From Geoanaerobacter pelophilus (lineage in GTDB: Bacteria > Desulfobacterota > Desulfuromonadia > Geobacterales > DSM-12255), in assembly GCF_018476885.1 (NCBI RefSeq), contig NZ_JAHCVJ010000001.1, positions 620,001-684,000 of the forward strand: a DNA stretch of 64,000 nucleotides, in the 5' to 3' direction. Each line of letters opens with the position of its first letter. Position 1 is the first letter of the stretch. This document shows, piece by piece, positions 18,902 to 27,036 of the stretch. Made by a program: the position numbers and the translations under genes. The notes beneath the pieces were generated by a model. The model ran no database searches. It saw nothing but the letters and a program-made list of their open reading frames with translations, and was not told the origin of the DNA.

Positions 18902-19621
18902 ATGACTGACGACAAACCGCACATACTGCTGGTAGAGGACGAGATAAACCTAGCCAGAGGAATCTGCTTCAACCTGGAGATGGAAGAGTACCGGGTAAGC
19001 CATGTGGAAACCGGCGAAGAAGCACTGGTAAGGCTCAATGTCGATCGCTTTTCCCTGGTGATCCTTGATGTCATGCTTCCGGGAATGGACGGTTTCTCGG
19101 TATGCCGTGAAATCCGCAAAAGCGATACCAAGGTGCCAATCCTTATACTTACTGCCCGTTCCGACGAAGGAGACCGCATTACCGGGCTTGAGAGCGGCGC
19201 CGACGACTATCTGACCAAACCGTTCAGCCTCAATGAGTTCCTTCTTAGGGTGAAGGGGATGCTCAAGCGGTCGGCCTGGTATCGTCCCGACCCCGTGGAA
19301 GAGGCGTACCGGTTCGGGGATAATGAAGTGTTTCTCCTCTCCTACCATGCCCGTACCGCCCAAGGGGAGATCGACCTCACCGATCTTGAAGTAAGGATGC
19401 TTTCTCTGTTTTTTCAGAAGGAAGGGGAAGCCGTTACCAGAAAGCAGCTATTGGAAAGAGTGTGGGGATATGCCACCGATGCTGAGACCCGGACCCTGGA
19501 CAACTTTATTGTCAGGCTCCGCAAATATTTTGAACCTGATCCGGCCAGCCCGGTTTTTTTCCAGACCGTCAGGGGCGTCGGCTACCGGTTCTCTCGAAAA
19601 GGCACTATCAGGGAGTTGTAA
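18902..19621 (+). CDS. OmpR/PhoB-family response regulator
   Basis: This 239-residue regulator has a receiver domain (1-120) with acidic pair EDE, phospho-acceptor in [12 protein letters not shown] (Asp about 55) and conserved lysine in DDYLTKPF. It is followed by a winged-helix DNA-binding domain (about 140-235: LTDLEVRMLSLFF, TRKQLLERVWGY, TLDNFIVRLRKYFE, VRGVGYRF). It is encoded directly after the sensor kinase and ends at a strong terminator shared with metK. The target genes are unknown. Confidence 0.93.
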   Translation: MTDDKPHILLVEDEINLARGICFNLEMEEYRVSHVETGEEALVRLNVDRFSLVILDVMLPGMDGFSVCREIRKSDTKVPILILTARSDEGDRITGLESGADDYLTKPFSLNEFLLRVKGMLKRSAWYRPDPVEEAYRFGDNEVFLLSYHARTAQGEIDLTDLEVRMLSLFFQKEGEAVTRKQLLERVWGYATDAETRTLDNFIVRLRKYFEPDPASPVFFQTVRGVGYRFSRKGTIREL

Positions 19622-19643
19622 TCTAAAGCTAGAGTTTATTACA

Positions 19644-19679
19644 GCAAAAGGCCAGAAGGTTTCCCTTCCGGCCTTTTGC
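19644..19679. terminator. Bidirectional terminator between the response regulator and metK
   Basis: The 16-base arms beginning GCAAAAGGCC and ending GGCCTTTTGC pair with one G-U around a 4-base loop. The A and T tracts on either side make it work for both converging genes. Confidence 0.9.
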
Positions 19680-19701
19680 ATTCACTAGTTACAACAGACG
19701 A

Positions 19702-20874
19702 CTAAATCCCGGCTTTTTCCTTGATGATTGCGGCCTTGTCGGTCCGCTCCCAGGTAAATTCCGGGAGTTCGCGACCGAAGTGCCCGTATGCTGCGGTCTT
19801 TTTGTAAATCGGACGCAGGAGGTCAAGCTGCTGAATTATGGCACGCGGCCTCATGTCAAAGACCTCGCGCACGATTTCAGCGATGCGCTTTGAAGGAATC
19901 TTGCCGGTGCCGGCAGTATCGACCAGAACCGAAACCGGCTCAGCCACGCCGATAGCATAGGCCACCTGGACTTCGCACTTCTCGCACAACCCGGCAGCAA
20001 CCAGGTTCTTGGCCACATAACGCCCCATGTAAGCAGCGGAACGATCGACCTTGGAAGGGTCCTTGCCCGAGAAAGCGCCGCCGCCGTGAGCACCGTGACC
20101 GCCATAGCTGTCGACGATTATCTTGCGACCAGTCAAGCCGCAGTCACCCATCGGTCCGCCGATTACGAAGCGACCGGTCGGGTTGATGAGGTAACGGGTC
20201 TTGTCGTTAATCATGTTTGCCGGGATAACCCTTTTGACAACCTCTTCGATAATCCCTTCCTTGATAGTATCGTGGGTAACTTCAGGGGAATGCTGCGAAG
20301 AGATTACCACGGTATCGACATATGCCGGCTTGCCGTCGATGTACTGAATGGAAACCTGGGACTTGGAATCAGGCCGAAGGAAGTTGAGCAGCCCGGACTT
20401 GCGGACATCGGCAAGTTTCTTCACCAGCTGATGGGACAGCAGAATGGTCATCGGCATCAACTCTTTGGTCTCGGTACAGGCATAACCGAACATGAGGCCC
20501 TGGTCGCCTGCTCCCTGCTCCTTGTAAAGGCCTTCACCTTCGGTAACTCCCTGGGAGATGTCAGGTGACTGCTTGTCTATGGAGGTGAGAACCGCGCAGG
20601 TCTCCCAATCGAAACCCATTGCCGAATCGTTGTAGCCGATCTCCTTGATGGTTTCGCGCACAATCTTCGGATAATCAACAATGGCGTTGGTGGTGATCTC
20701 GCCGGCAATAACCGCCATACCGGTGGTTACCATGGTCTCGCAGGCAACCCTGGATGTTGGGTCCTGGGCAAGAATTGCATCGAGAATGGCGTCAGAGATC
20801 TGGTCAGCTACCTTGTCCGGATGCCCCTCTGAAACCGACTCGGAAGTAAAAATGAAATCGTCCATCTCCTGCAT
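19702..20874 (-). CDS. metK: S-adenosylmethionine synthase
   Basis: This 390-residue enzyme makes SAM from methionine and ATP. The sequence shows [14 protein letters not shown] (about 17-30), [12 protein letters not shown] (about 121-132) and [19 protein letters not shown] (about 266-284), holding the ATP, magnesium and methionine residues. The ATG is preceded by AAGGAGGAGC. It belongs to the same SAM cycle as sahR-ahcY 4 kb away, and metK is a usual SahR target. However, its promoter region shows only one half-site (TTGATATA at 20888-20895) and no full dyad. Confidence 0.97.
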   Translation of the reverse strand: MQEMDDFIFTSESVSEGHPDKVADQISDAILDAILAQDPTSRVACETMVTTGMAVIAGEITTNAIVDYPKIVRETIKEIGYNDSAMGFDWETCAVLTSIDKQSPDISQGVTEGEGLYKEQGAGDQGLMFGYACTETKELMPMTILLSHQLVKKLADVRKSGLLNFLRPDSKSQVSIQYIDGKPAYVDTVVISSQHSPEVTHDTIKEGIIEEVVKRVIPANMINDKTRYLINPTGRFVIGGPMGDCGLTGRKIIVDSYGGHGAHGGGAFSGKDPSKVDRSAAYMGRYVAKNLVAAGLCEKCEVQVAYAIGVAEPVSVLVDTAGTGKIPSKRIAEIVREVFDMRPRAIIQQLDLLRPIYKKTAAYGHFGRELPEFTWERTDKAAIIKEKAGI

Positions 20875-20929
20875 GGCATGCTCCTCCTTGATATATATTT
20901 GACACTGAAATTACTTAAAAAGACTGTAA

Positions 20930-20958
20930 TTTATAACTTCCATACTTTGAGAAGTCAA
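20930..20958 (-). promoter_or_regulatory. Predicted sigma-70 promoter of metK
   Basis: On the minus strand TTGACT (20958-20953) and TATAAA (20935-20930) are 17 bases apart. The leader would be about 50 bases. The upstream exonuclease gene ends only 15 bases before the -35 box. Confidence 0.65.
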
Positions 20959-20972
20959 GAGCGAAAACCGGC

Positions 20973-21488
20973 CTAACCAACCATCTCAAGCCAAACCCGT
21001 GCAGTGATACGGGCGTCGTCGAGCGCCCGATGCAGGCGGCAGTCAGCCGGAATCTCCCCCAGGAGATGCCGGGCGACGGTTTCGAGTTTGTGGTTGGGGA
21101 GCTGTGGCAGGTGCTTGCGGGCCAGCCGGACGGTACAGTGCCAGGGGTTCGGCAACTGCAGGGCAAGCAAGGAAAGCTCATACCGGATAAAGGCACTGTC
21201 GAACGATGAGTTGTGGGCAATTAGAGGAGCATCCCCAACAAAATCAAGGAAGCGAGGCCAGGTGTCTTGCGGGGTTGGTTTGCCGCGCAACATGGCTGAG
21301 GATATGCCGTGAACCCGTTGCGCTCCCCAGTGGATCGGGGTTTCCGTATTGATGAGGCTGGAGAGTTCCCCAACAATTTCCAGATTCTCTACAGCAACCG
21401 CGCCGATCTCAATCACCCTGCCGCCGTTTTTCGACGACATGCCGGTGGTCTCGACATCAACGATGACATGACGTTTCAGGCGTTCCAT
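20973..21488 (-). CDS. DEDDh 3'-5' exonuclease (DnaQ/Pol III epsilon-like)
   Basis: This is a 171-residue exonuclease-domain protein. ExoI DVETTG (about 11-16) holds the first D and E. ExoII has IAHNSSFDSAFIRYEL (about 88-103). ExoIII HRALDDARITARVWL (about 153-167) gives the catalytic H and D. It has no additional domain, so it could be a free-standing proofreading or RNA-trimming nuclease. It is shorter than a full Pol III epsilon subunit and lacks its C-terminal alpha-binding segment. It lies between ptsI and metK with no evident functional link. Confidence 0.85.
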   Translation of the reverse strand: MERLKRHVIVDVETTGMSSKNGGRVIEIGAVAVENLEIVGELSSLINTETPIHWGAQRVHGISSAMLRGKPTPQDTWPRFLDFVGDAPLIAHNSSFDSAFIRYELSLLALQLPNPWHCTVRLARKHLPQLPNHKLETVARHLLGEIPADCRLHRALDDARITARVWLEMVG

Positions 21489-21534
21489 GGATTAACTCAA
21501 TCATGACAGCGGATAGGATAGATGAAGCAAGGCA

Positions 21535-23298
21535 TCAATCGAAGCTGTCGGCATAATGTGCCGTTATTTCAGACTTCAGAAACCGGTCGATTTCCTCGGC
21601 AGTGTGGTAGGTCAGCGCCTTTTTTACAAGCTGTTCCGCCTCTCCCCGTGAGCAACGGCGCAGGATCTCCTTGACGCGGGGAATGGAAATCGCATTCATG
21701 GAAAGTTCATCGAACCCCAGCCCGAGCAGAATGGGTAGATATTGTGACTCTCCAGCCATCTCGCCACACATGCAGGCATCAATACCAGCAGCATGGGCAG
21801 CGTCAACCACCATCTTCAGAGAACGGAGCACTGCCGGGTGCAGCGGCTCGTAAAGGTTGGCCAGATGCTCGTTGGTGCGGTCTATCGCCAGGGAATACTG
21901 AATAAGGTCATTAGTACCGACACTGAAGAAATCGACCTCCTGCGCGAGAAGATCGGCGATTATTACCGCTGACGGAATCTCGATCATGATACCGATCTCG
22001 ATATGCTCGTCAAATGGCACACCTTCGGCAAGAAGTTCCAGCTTCGCCTCTTCCAGAAGCCTCTTTGCCGCCCGGATCTCGGCAACGCCAGAGATCATGG
22101 GGAAAAAGATCCTGACCTTCCCCAAAGCGCTGGCACGCAATATAGCCCTGAGCTGAGGCCGGAAGGTCTCCGGTTTCCTGAGCGAGAGGCGAATGGCGCG
22201 AAGACCCAGGGCAGGGTTCAATTCGTCGTCAAGGTTGAGATCCGGGACAAATTTGTCACCACCGACATCCAGGGTGCGGATGGTTACCGGCAGCGGCGCC
22301 ACCTCTTTGACAACGGCAGAGTAATGGGCAAACTGCTCCTCTTCTCCCGGAAGATCGTCACGATTAAAAAAGAGCATTTCGGTGCGATAAAGGCCGATCC
22401 CTTCAGCGCCATGCCCTGTCAGGGAAGGGATTTCTTCGATGAATTCCACGTTCCCCTTAAGGCTGATCCGGCAGCCGTCAGTGGTTATGGCAGGGAGGTC
22501 GCGGAGCTTGGCAAGCTCCCGCTCAATGTACTCATGATGCAGTTTGCGTTTGAGATATTCACGGAAGGTTTCTTCATCGGGGTTTATGATCACAATACCG
22601 GCTGAGCCGTCAATGATCATATGCTCCCCGTCCAGAGCTTCTGAGGTGATCCGCTCCAGGCCAACCACTGCCGGAATCTCAAGGGACCGGGCAAGAATGG
22701 CCGAATGGGAGGTCTTGCCCCCAAGGTCGGTGACGAAACCGATAATCTTCTGCCGGTCAATCTGGAGGATGTCTGCCGGGGAGAGATCGTGGGCAACCAC
22801 CAGGGACATGCTGTGAACATCGTTCAGCGGTTCGTGCTGCTTGCCCACGAGCTTCCTCAGAACCCGTTCACCAACGATCTCAATATCGCCAACCCGCTCA
22901 CGCAGGTAGTCGTCCTCTATTGCCGCGAAAAAATCGCGGAACTTTAAAACTGTCCTCTTGAGCGCCCATTCGGCATTGATCGCCTCGGACTCGATCAAAG
23001 CAAGCGTCTCCCGCTTGAACATACTGTCCTGAAGCATCATCAAGTGGGTTTCGATAACGTAGAGGTGTTCCGGCCCATGCTCTTCAGAAAGCTGATCCCT
23101 GACGGCAACCAGCTCTTCGCGTGCCTGATCAAGGGCCTCTATAAAGCGTGCGACTTCACCCTGGACTTCACCAGGCTTCAGATACTCTTCATGAACAGCA
23201 ACCCGGCTGCGGTCAGTGATCCTGACCCGCCCGATCGCTATACCGGGTGATGCGCCAACACCCTGAATTTGTCGATTGCTACTCTTCGCCAAACCCAT
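21535..23298 (-). CDS. ptsI: Phosphoenolpyruvate-protein phosphotransferase (Enzyme I)
   Basis: This is a 587-residue Enzyme I. It transfers phosphate from PEP to its own histidine, then to HPr. The active-site segment GGKTSHSAILARS is near residue 190. The PEP-binding barrel has LYRTEMLF, IRTLDVGGDK and SVGTNDLIQYSLAIDR, with the catalytic cysteine region MCGEMAG near 515. There is no GAF domain, so it is PtsI-like and not the nitrogen-type PtsP. An open extension exists upstream, but the ATG at 23298 gives the family N-terminus and overlaps ptsH by 20 bases. Confidence 0.93.
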   Translation of the reverse strand: MGLAKSSNRQIQGVGASPGIAIGRVRITDRSRVAVHEEYLKPGEVQGEVARFIEALDQAREELVAVRDQLSEEHGPEHLYVIETHLMMLQDSMFKRETLALIESEAINAEWALKRTVLKFRDFFAAIEDDYLRERVGDIEIVGERVLRKLVGKQHEPLNDVHSMSLVVAHDLSPADILQIDRQKIIGFVTDLGGKTSHSAILARSLEIPAVVGLERITSEALDGEHMIIDGSAGIVIINPDEETFREYLKRKLHHEYIERELAKLRDLPAITTDGCRISLKGNVEFIEEIPSLTGHGAEGIGLYRTEMLFFNRDDLPGEEEQFAHYSAVVKEVAPLPVTIRTLDVGGDKFVPDLNLDDELNPALGLRAIRLSLRKPETFRPQLRAILRASALGKVRIFFPMISGVAEIRAAKRLLEEAKLELLAEGVPFDEHIEIGIMIEIPSAVIIADLLAQEVDFFSVGTNDLIQYSLAIDRTNEHLANLYEPLHPAVLRSLKMVVDAAHAAGIDACMCGEMAGESQYLPILLGLGFDELSMNAISIPRVKEILRRCSRGEAEQLVKKALTYHTAEEIDRFLKSEITAHYADSFD

Positions 23299-23545
23299 TG
23301 TTGATAAGCTCTCCCAAGGAGGCCATAGCCTCGGCCTCGTCGCTGCCTTCAATCCTGAGCCTGATGGTGCTCCCCTTGGCTGCCGCCAGCATCATGATCC
23401 CCATGATGCTTTTGCCGTTTACCTCCACGTCATCCCGCGCAACCTTCACTTCAGAAGAAAAGGGCATGGCGGTTTTCACAAAAAGGGCGGAAGCACGGGC
23501 ATGAAGCCCAAGTTTATTGATTATGGTGAATTGCTGTTCAAGCAT
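23279..23545 (-). CDS. ptsH: Phosphocarrier protein HPr
   Basis: This 88-residue HPr carries both regulatory sites. His15 (KLGLHARAS) accepts phosphate from Enzyme I. Ser46 (NGKSIMG) is the target of HPr kinase, which is encoded 1.4 kb upstream in the same run. Both positions match the classical numbering exactly. The C-terminus is short and acidic. The presence of Ser46 with hprK, and the lack of any EIIB/EIIC genes nearby, points to a regulatory role over sugar uptake. Confidence 0.96.
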   Translation of the reverse strand: MLEQQFTIINKLGLHARASALFVKTAMPFSSEVKVARDDVEVNGKSIMGIMMLAAAKGSTIRLRIEGSDEAEAMASLGELINNGFGEE

Positions 23546-23693
23546 ATATCAGAACTATTCTCCTGTATGACGGTAAGAAGTCTTGCGTATTGGGGCAAAG
23601 CTTCGGGTGCACAGTGCAAGACATGAAAAAACGGTTATCCCCGGAAACTCCCTAGCAGCGGGTGTACATAACGCAGCCTGCAAAATCGTGCTG

Positions 23694-24086
23694 CTAACGG
23701 AGATAATCCCCGGCAACCGATATGCTCTCTCTGCCGCACTCCTTGATCTGGGCCGCAAGCTCAGCAATACCAAAGCGGCTCCGATCACTAAAAAACTTGA
23801 TCAGCATCGGCAGATTGACCCCGGTGAGAACTTCAACCCTGTTCTCTTCCAAAAAAGACAGGCTCATATTGGAAGGTGTTCCTCCAAACATGTCGGTCAT
23901 CAGTAGAATCTCTTCCGAGTTAACACTGGCAAAAGCTTTTTCTATGGAGCTGCGGATGGCATCTACAGGCTCGCCGGGATTGATTCCAACGGCTTCCGCC
24001 TTCTCAATCGGACCGACTATCATCTCTGCGGCAGCGAGCAGTTCACGTGCAAGACCGGCATGGGTTACAATTACAAGTCCAATCAT
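23694..24086 (-). CDS. PTS EIIA domain protein, mannose family
   Basis: This 130-residue protein has the EIIA-Man fold. The phospho-histidine is His9 (VIVTHAGLA). LLMTDMFGGTPSN (about 61-73) is the other hallmark. There is no EIIB, EIIC or EIID partner in the window. In Geobacter-like bacteria such an orphan EIIA lies with rapZ, ptsH and ptsI and is assumed to be regulatory. About 150 bases without a gene separate it from ptsH, and I see no hairpin or promoter there that I would trust. Confidence 0.92.
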   Translation of the reverse strand: MIGLVIVTHAGLARELLAAAEMIVGPIEKAEAVGINPGEPVDAIRSSIEKAFASVNSEEILLMTDMFGGTPSNMSLSFLEENRVEVLTGVNLPMLIKFFSDRSRFGIAELAAQIKECGRESISVAGDYLR

Positions 24087-24090
24087 CTGG

Positions 24091-24951
24091 TCATCCCTTT
24101 TCTATATCGCGATGCGTAACCTTAAGCTCCACGTTTTTATCGGTAAAATAGTTTTTCAGCTCTTCTGCTATGGCTACTGACCTGTGCCGCCCGCCGGTAC
24201 ATCCGACTGACAGAGTCAGGTATGTCTTTCCTTCACGCTGATATCCAGGGAGCAAAAGATCAAGGAGCTCCCGGTATCTGACCAGAAACTCTTTGGTAAT
24301 GGCCTGTTCGAGGACAAACTCTTTGACCTTGGGTTCCTGCCCGCTGAATTTTTTTAACGATTCCACGAAATACGGATTCGGCAAAAACCGGACGTCAATT
24401 ACCAGGTCGGAGTCAAGCGGGAGCCCGTACCTGAAGCCGAATGACTGGACATGGACGGTAAGGCGTTTTGCATTGCCATCTTCTCCACGGATGAATGCCA
24501 GCACCGTCTCTTTGAGCTGATGCACATTCATTTCCGAAGTATCGAAAACCCTGGTGGCTATCCGGTGCAAACCGGCCAGTGACTCACGCTCAAAACGGAT
24601 GGCATCCGGTACCGATGCCCCCGGCAGGGCGGGATGACGACGGCGCGTCTCGGAAAAACGACGGATAAGGACTTCGTCCGTGGTATCGAAGAACAGGATA
24701 TCAAGGTTGTGGCCAATACTCCGAAGGCCAAGGAGGATCTCCTCCCAACCCTTGAGAAAATCTTTGCCGCGGATATCCATAACCAGAGCGACATCACGCA
24801 CCTGGTCCTTTGACCGCTCAACCAACTCGATGAACGTAGGAATCAGGGTAACCGGAAGATTGTCGATACAGAAAAACCCCTCATCCTCAAGGGCCTTTAC
24901 CGCTGTAGACTTTCCTGAACCCGACAGCCCGGTGATAACGACTATCCGCAT
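24091..24951 (-). CDS. rapZ: RapZ/YvcJ family nucleotide-binding protein
   Basis: This 286-residue P-loop protein has Walker A GLSGSGKST (8-16) and the family block FCIDNLPVTLIP (about 31-42). The C-terminal domain has the conserved SVGCTGGRHRSVAIAEEL (about 249-266). In E. coli, RapZ targets the GlmZ/GlmY RNAs to RNase E and controls glucosamine-6-phosphate synthesis. In Gram-positives its homologue links to envelope and competence control. The exact partner here is unknown. It starts one base after the hprK stop. Confidence 0.94.
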   Translation of the reverse strand: MRIVVITGLSGSGKSTAVKALEDEGFFCIDNLPVTLIPTFIELVERSKDQVRDVALVMDIRGKDFLKGWEEILLGLRSIGHNLDILFFDTTDEVLIRRFSETRRRHPALPGASVPDAIRFERESLAGLHRIATRVFDTSEMNVHQLKETVLAFIRGEDGNAKRLTVHVQSFGFRYGLPLDSDLVIDVRFLPNPYFVESLKKFSGQEPKVKEFVLEQAITKEFLVRYRELLDLLLPGYQREGKTYLTLSVGCTGGRHRSVAIAEELKNYFTDKNVELKVTHRDIEKG

Positions 24952-24952
24952 C

Positions 24953-25912
24953 TCACTCCACCTCGGCGCCGATGGGCCGGATCTCCATCCTCGCCATCAG
25001 CTTCTCGTGAAACTCTTTGGCAGAATGGTACCCCATCCCCTTAAGAAGATAGTTGCGAGCAGCAACCTCAATGATCGAGGTCAGGTTTCTCCCCGGTCGG
25101 ACCGGAATTATCAGGTGGGGAAGCTCTATTCCAAGAATGGTATGAACCTTTTCATCTATCCCGAGACGATCATATTCCTGCTGGGGGTTCCACTCGACAA
25201 GCTCCAGCACCATGTCGATTATCTTCTTTTCCCGAATTGAGGAAACACCGAAGAGATCCTTGATATTGATAATACCGAGGCCCCTGATCTCCATATGGTA
25301 CTGGATAGTTTCGGCCGCCTGGCCCACAAGAGCTGCCGGCATCTTTTTCTTGATAAATACCACATCGTCGGCCACCAGTCGATGACCACGAATTACCAGA
25401 TCCAGGGCGCACTCGCTTTTGCCGATACCGCTCTTGCCGAGCAGAAGCACCCCTACGCCCAAAACGTCGGTCAGCACGCCGTGAACATGAGTAGTCGGCA
25501 GCAAACGCTCTTCAAGAAATTTTGTAATCAGGGAGATAAACGTGGATGACTGCAATGATGTCACAAGAAGAGGAATGCCGGCTTTCTCTGTTTCCCTTCT
25601 GAGCATCGGAGGCGGATCAAGCCCCTTGGTGACGATAAAACAGGAAATAGGGAAAGAACAGAGCTTGCTGAGACTCGCTGCAGCCTGTTGCTCCGGAATC
25701 TGGAGCATGTATGATATTTCGGTGTTGCCAAGCACCTGCAACCGATCAGGGTGGAGATGCTCGGTATACCCGGTGAGCGCCAACCCCGGTTTTTGAATCC
25801 GGGAACTGTACAAGCGGTGAGACAGGCCGTGTTCTCCGGAAACCATCCGCAGGTCCAGGCCATATTCTTCGTCTTTGAGCAGATCATCAATGGAAAGACT
25901 GATAGCAGTCAT
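24953..25912 (-). CDS. hprK: HPr kinase/phosphorylase
   Basis: This 319-residue enzyme phosphorylates and dephosphorylates HPr at Ser46. The N-terminal domain (1-130) is of the usual DRTGG-like type. The C-terminal domain has the Walker A GKSGIGKSECAL (about 158-169) and the HPrK signature MEIRGLGIINIKDLFG (about 208-223). It overlaps ptsN by four bases and directly precedes rapZ. In proteobacteria HprK is linked to carbon-nitrogen signalling, in contrast to CcpA-dependent repression in Firmicutes. Confidence 0.95.
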   Translation of the reverse strand: MTAISLSIDDLLKDEEYGLDLRMVSGEHGLSHRLYSSRIQKPGLALTGYTEHLHPDRLQVLGNTEISYMLQIPEQQAAASLSKLCSFPISCFIVTKGLDPPPMLRRETEKAGIPLLVTSLQSSTFISLITKFLEERLLPTTHVHGVLTDVLGVGVLLLGKSGIGKSECALDLVIRGHRLVADDVVFIKKKMPAALVGQAAETIQYHMEIRGLGIINIKDLFGVSSIREKKIIDMVLELVEWNPQQEYDRLGIDEKVHTILGIELPHLIIPVRPGRNLTSIIEVAARNYLLKGMGYHSAKEFHEKLMARMEIRPIGAEVE

Positions 25913-26370
25913 CTGGTGCCCCCCTGCCTCATCACGATCTCAACTACCTCCTCGGCAGAAGTTGCCTCCAGGAGCCTGTTTCTTACGTCTGCCCCCTTAA
26001 GCAGGTGCGAAATGCGCGACAGAAGCTTCAGATGTGTTCCGGCAGCATCTTCCGGAGTAACCAGCAGAAAGAAAAGCCGAGCAGGCTTATCGTCAACGGA
26101 CTTGAAATCAATCCCGGCATCACTCCGACCAAACAGAATCACCGGCGCATTGAGCGCCGGTGACTTACAGTGAGGAATGGCAATACCGTCTCCGATACCG
26201 GTGCTCCCCAGGCTTTCCCGCTCCAGAAGCAGTTGCAGAATTGCACTGCCCGACGGCAAGGAGCACCTTGCAGCAACCTTATCGGCAAATTCTGATAGCA
26301 CGCCGTTTTTGGTTGACGCTGACAGCGGCAGGATCACATCTTCCGGTTCAAACCTGAATACACCCTGCAT
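25909..26370 (-). CDS. ptsN: PTS EIIA-Ntr (nitrogen regulatory) protein
   Basis: This is a 153-residue EIIA of the fructose/nitrogen type. The phospho-histidine is in GIAIPHCKSP (about residue 67). FFLLVTPEDAAGTHLKLLSRIS (about 98-119) is the family core. It is encoded downstream of rpoN and hpf, as in many proteobacteria, where it regulates potassium transport and stress responses through its phosphorylation state. It overlaps hprK (ATGA). Confidence 0.95.
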   Translation of the reverse strand: MQGVFRFEPEDVILPLSASTKNGVLSEFADKVAARCSLPSGSAILQLLLERESLGSTGIGDGIAIPHCKSPALNAPVILFGRSDAGIDFKSVDDKPARLFFLLVTPEDAAGTHLKLLSRISHLLKGADVRNRLLEATSAEEVVEIVMRQGGTR

Positions 26371-26407
26371 GTTCAGACACCACTATTGATGAAAATGTGA
26401 CCGGTTC

Positions 26408-26947
26408 TCACTTCGCCGTTTCAATAAGGCCAAAATTGCCGTCACGCCGACGATAGATAACATTGATACTGTCCGAACCGGCATCAGTGAACACCAGGAA
26501 GTCTTTATGCAGCAGATCCATCTGCATGACCGCCTCGTCAACTGACATCGGCTTGATGGATACAGTCTTGGTTTTGATAACTACCGGCTCCTTGCTCTGC
26601 TCAAGATCCTCTGCAGCAATTATCTTTTTCTGTACTTGGCGCTCAGGAGCATCAGCAGGCTTGTGCCCCTTGAGGCGTTCCTTGTAACGACGTAACTGGC
26701 GCTCGATCTTGTCGATGACTGCGTCGATTGCGGCATACATGTCGTTGGTCGCTTCTGACGCCTTGGTGCTGACGCCCTTGGCATTGATGGATATTTCGAC
26801 GATATGGCGGATCTTTTCCACAGTCAGATAAACCTGGACCACAACCGGTTCATCGATATACTTCTTGATCCTTTCCAGTTTTTCCTCGGCATAGCTCTTC
26901 AGGGCGTCACTTGGTTCCATGTGCCTGAACGTGGTAGAAATTTGCAT
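26408..26947 (-). CDS. hpf: Long-form ribosome hibernation promoting factor
   Basis: This 179-residue protein has an N-terminal HPF/YfiA domain (1-100, MQISTTFRHMEPSDALKSYAEEKLERIKKY) joined by a variable linker to the C-terminal dimerisation domain (about 125-175, VSIKPMSVDEAVMQMDLL and VIYRRRDGNFGLIE). Long HPF forms 100S ribosome dimers without RMF. It lies between rpoN and ptsN, the standard arrangement. A GGAGGAG ribosome binding site precedes the start. Confidence 0.95.
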   Translation of the reverse strand: MQISTTFRHMEPSDALKSYAEEKLERIKKYIDEPVVVQVYLTVEKIRHIVEISINAKGVSTKASEATNDMYAAIDAVIDKIERQLRRYKERLKGHKPADAPERQVQKKIIAAEDLEQSKEPVVIKTKTVSIKPMSVDEAVMQMDLLHKDFLVFTDAGSDSINVIYRRRDGNFGLIETAK

Positions 26948-27036
26948 GATGCGCTCCTCCTGTGTCGGTATTCATATGATAATGGCACTTTCGCGTGGCT
27001 TGATGCCGCGGCTGCTCCAGTGCCAGGTGCTGCTGA

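Noticed and set aside
23555-23788. 77-codon minus-strand frame between ptsH and EIIA
   Set aside because: It overlaps the EIIA gene in another frame, has no domain and lacks a ribosome binding site.
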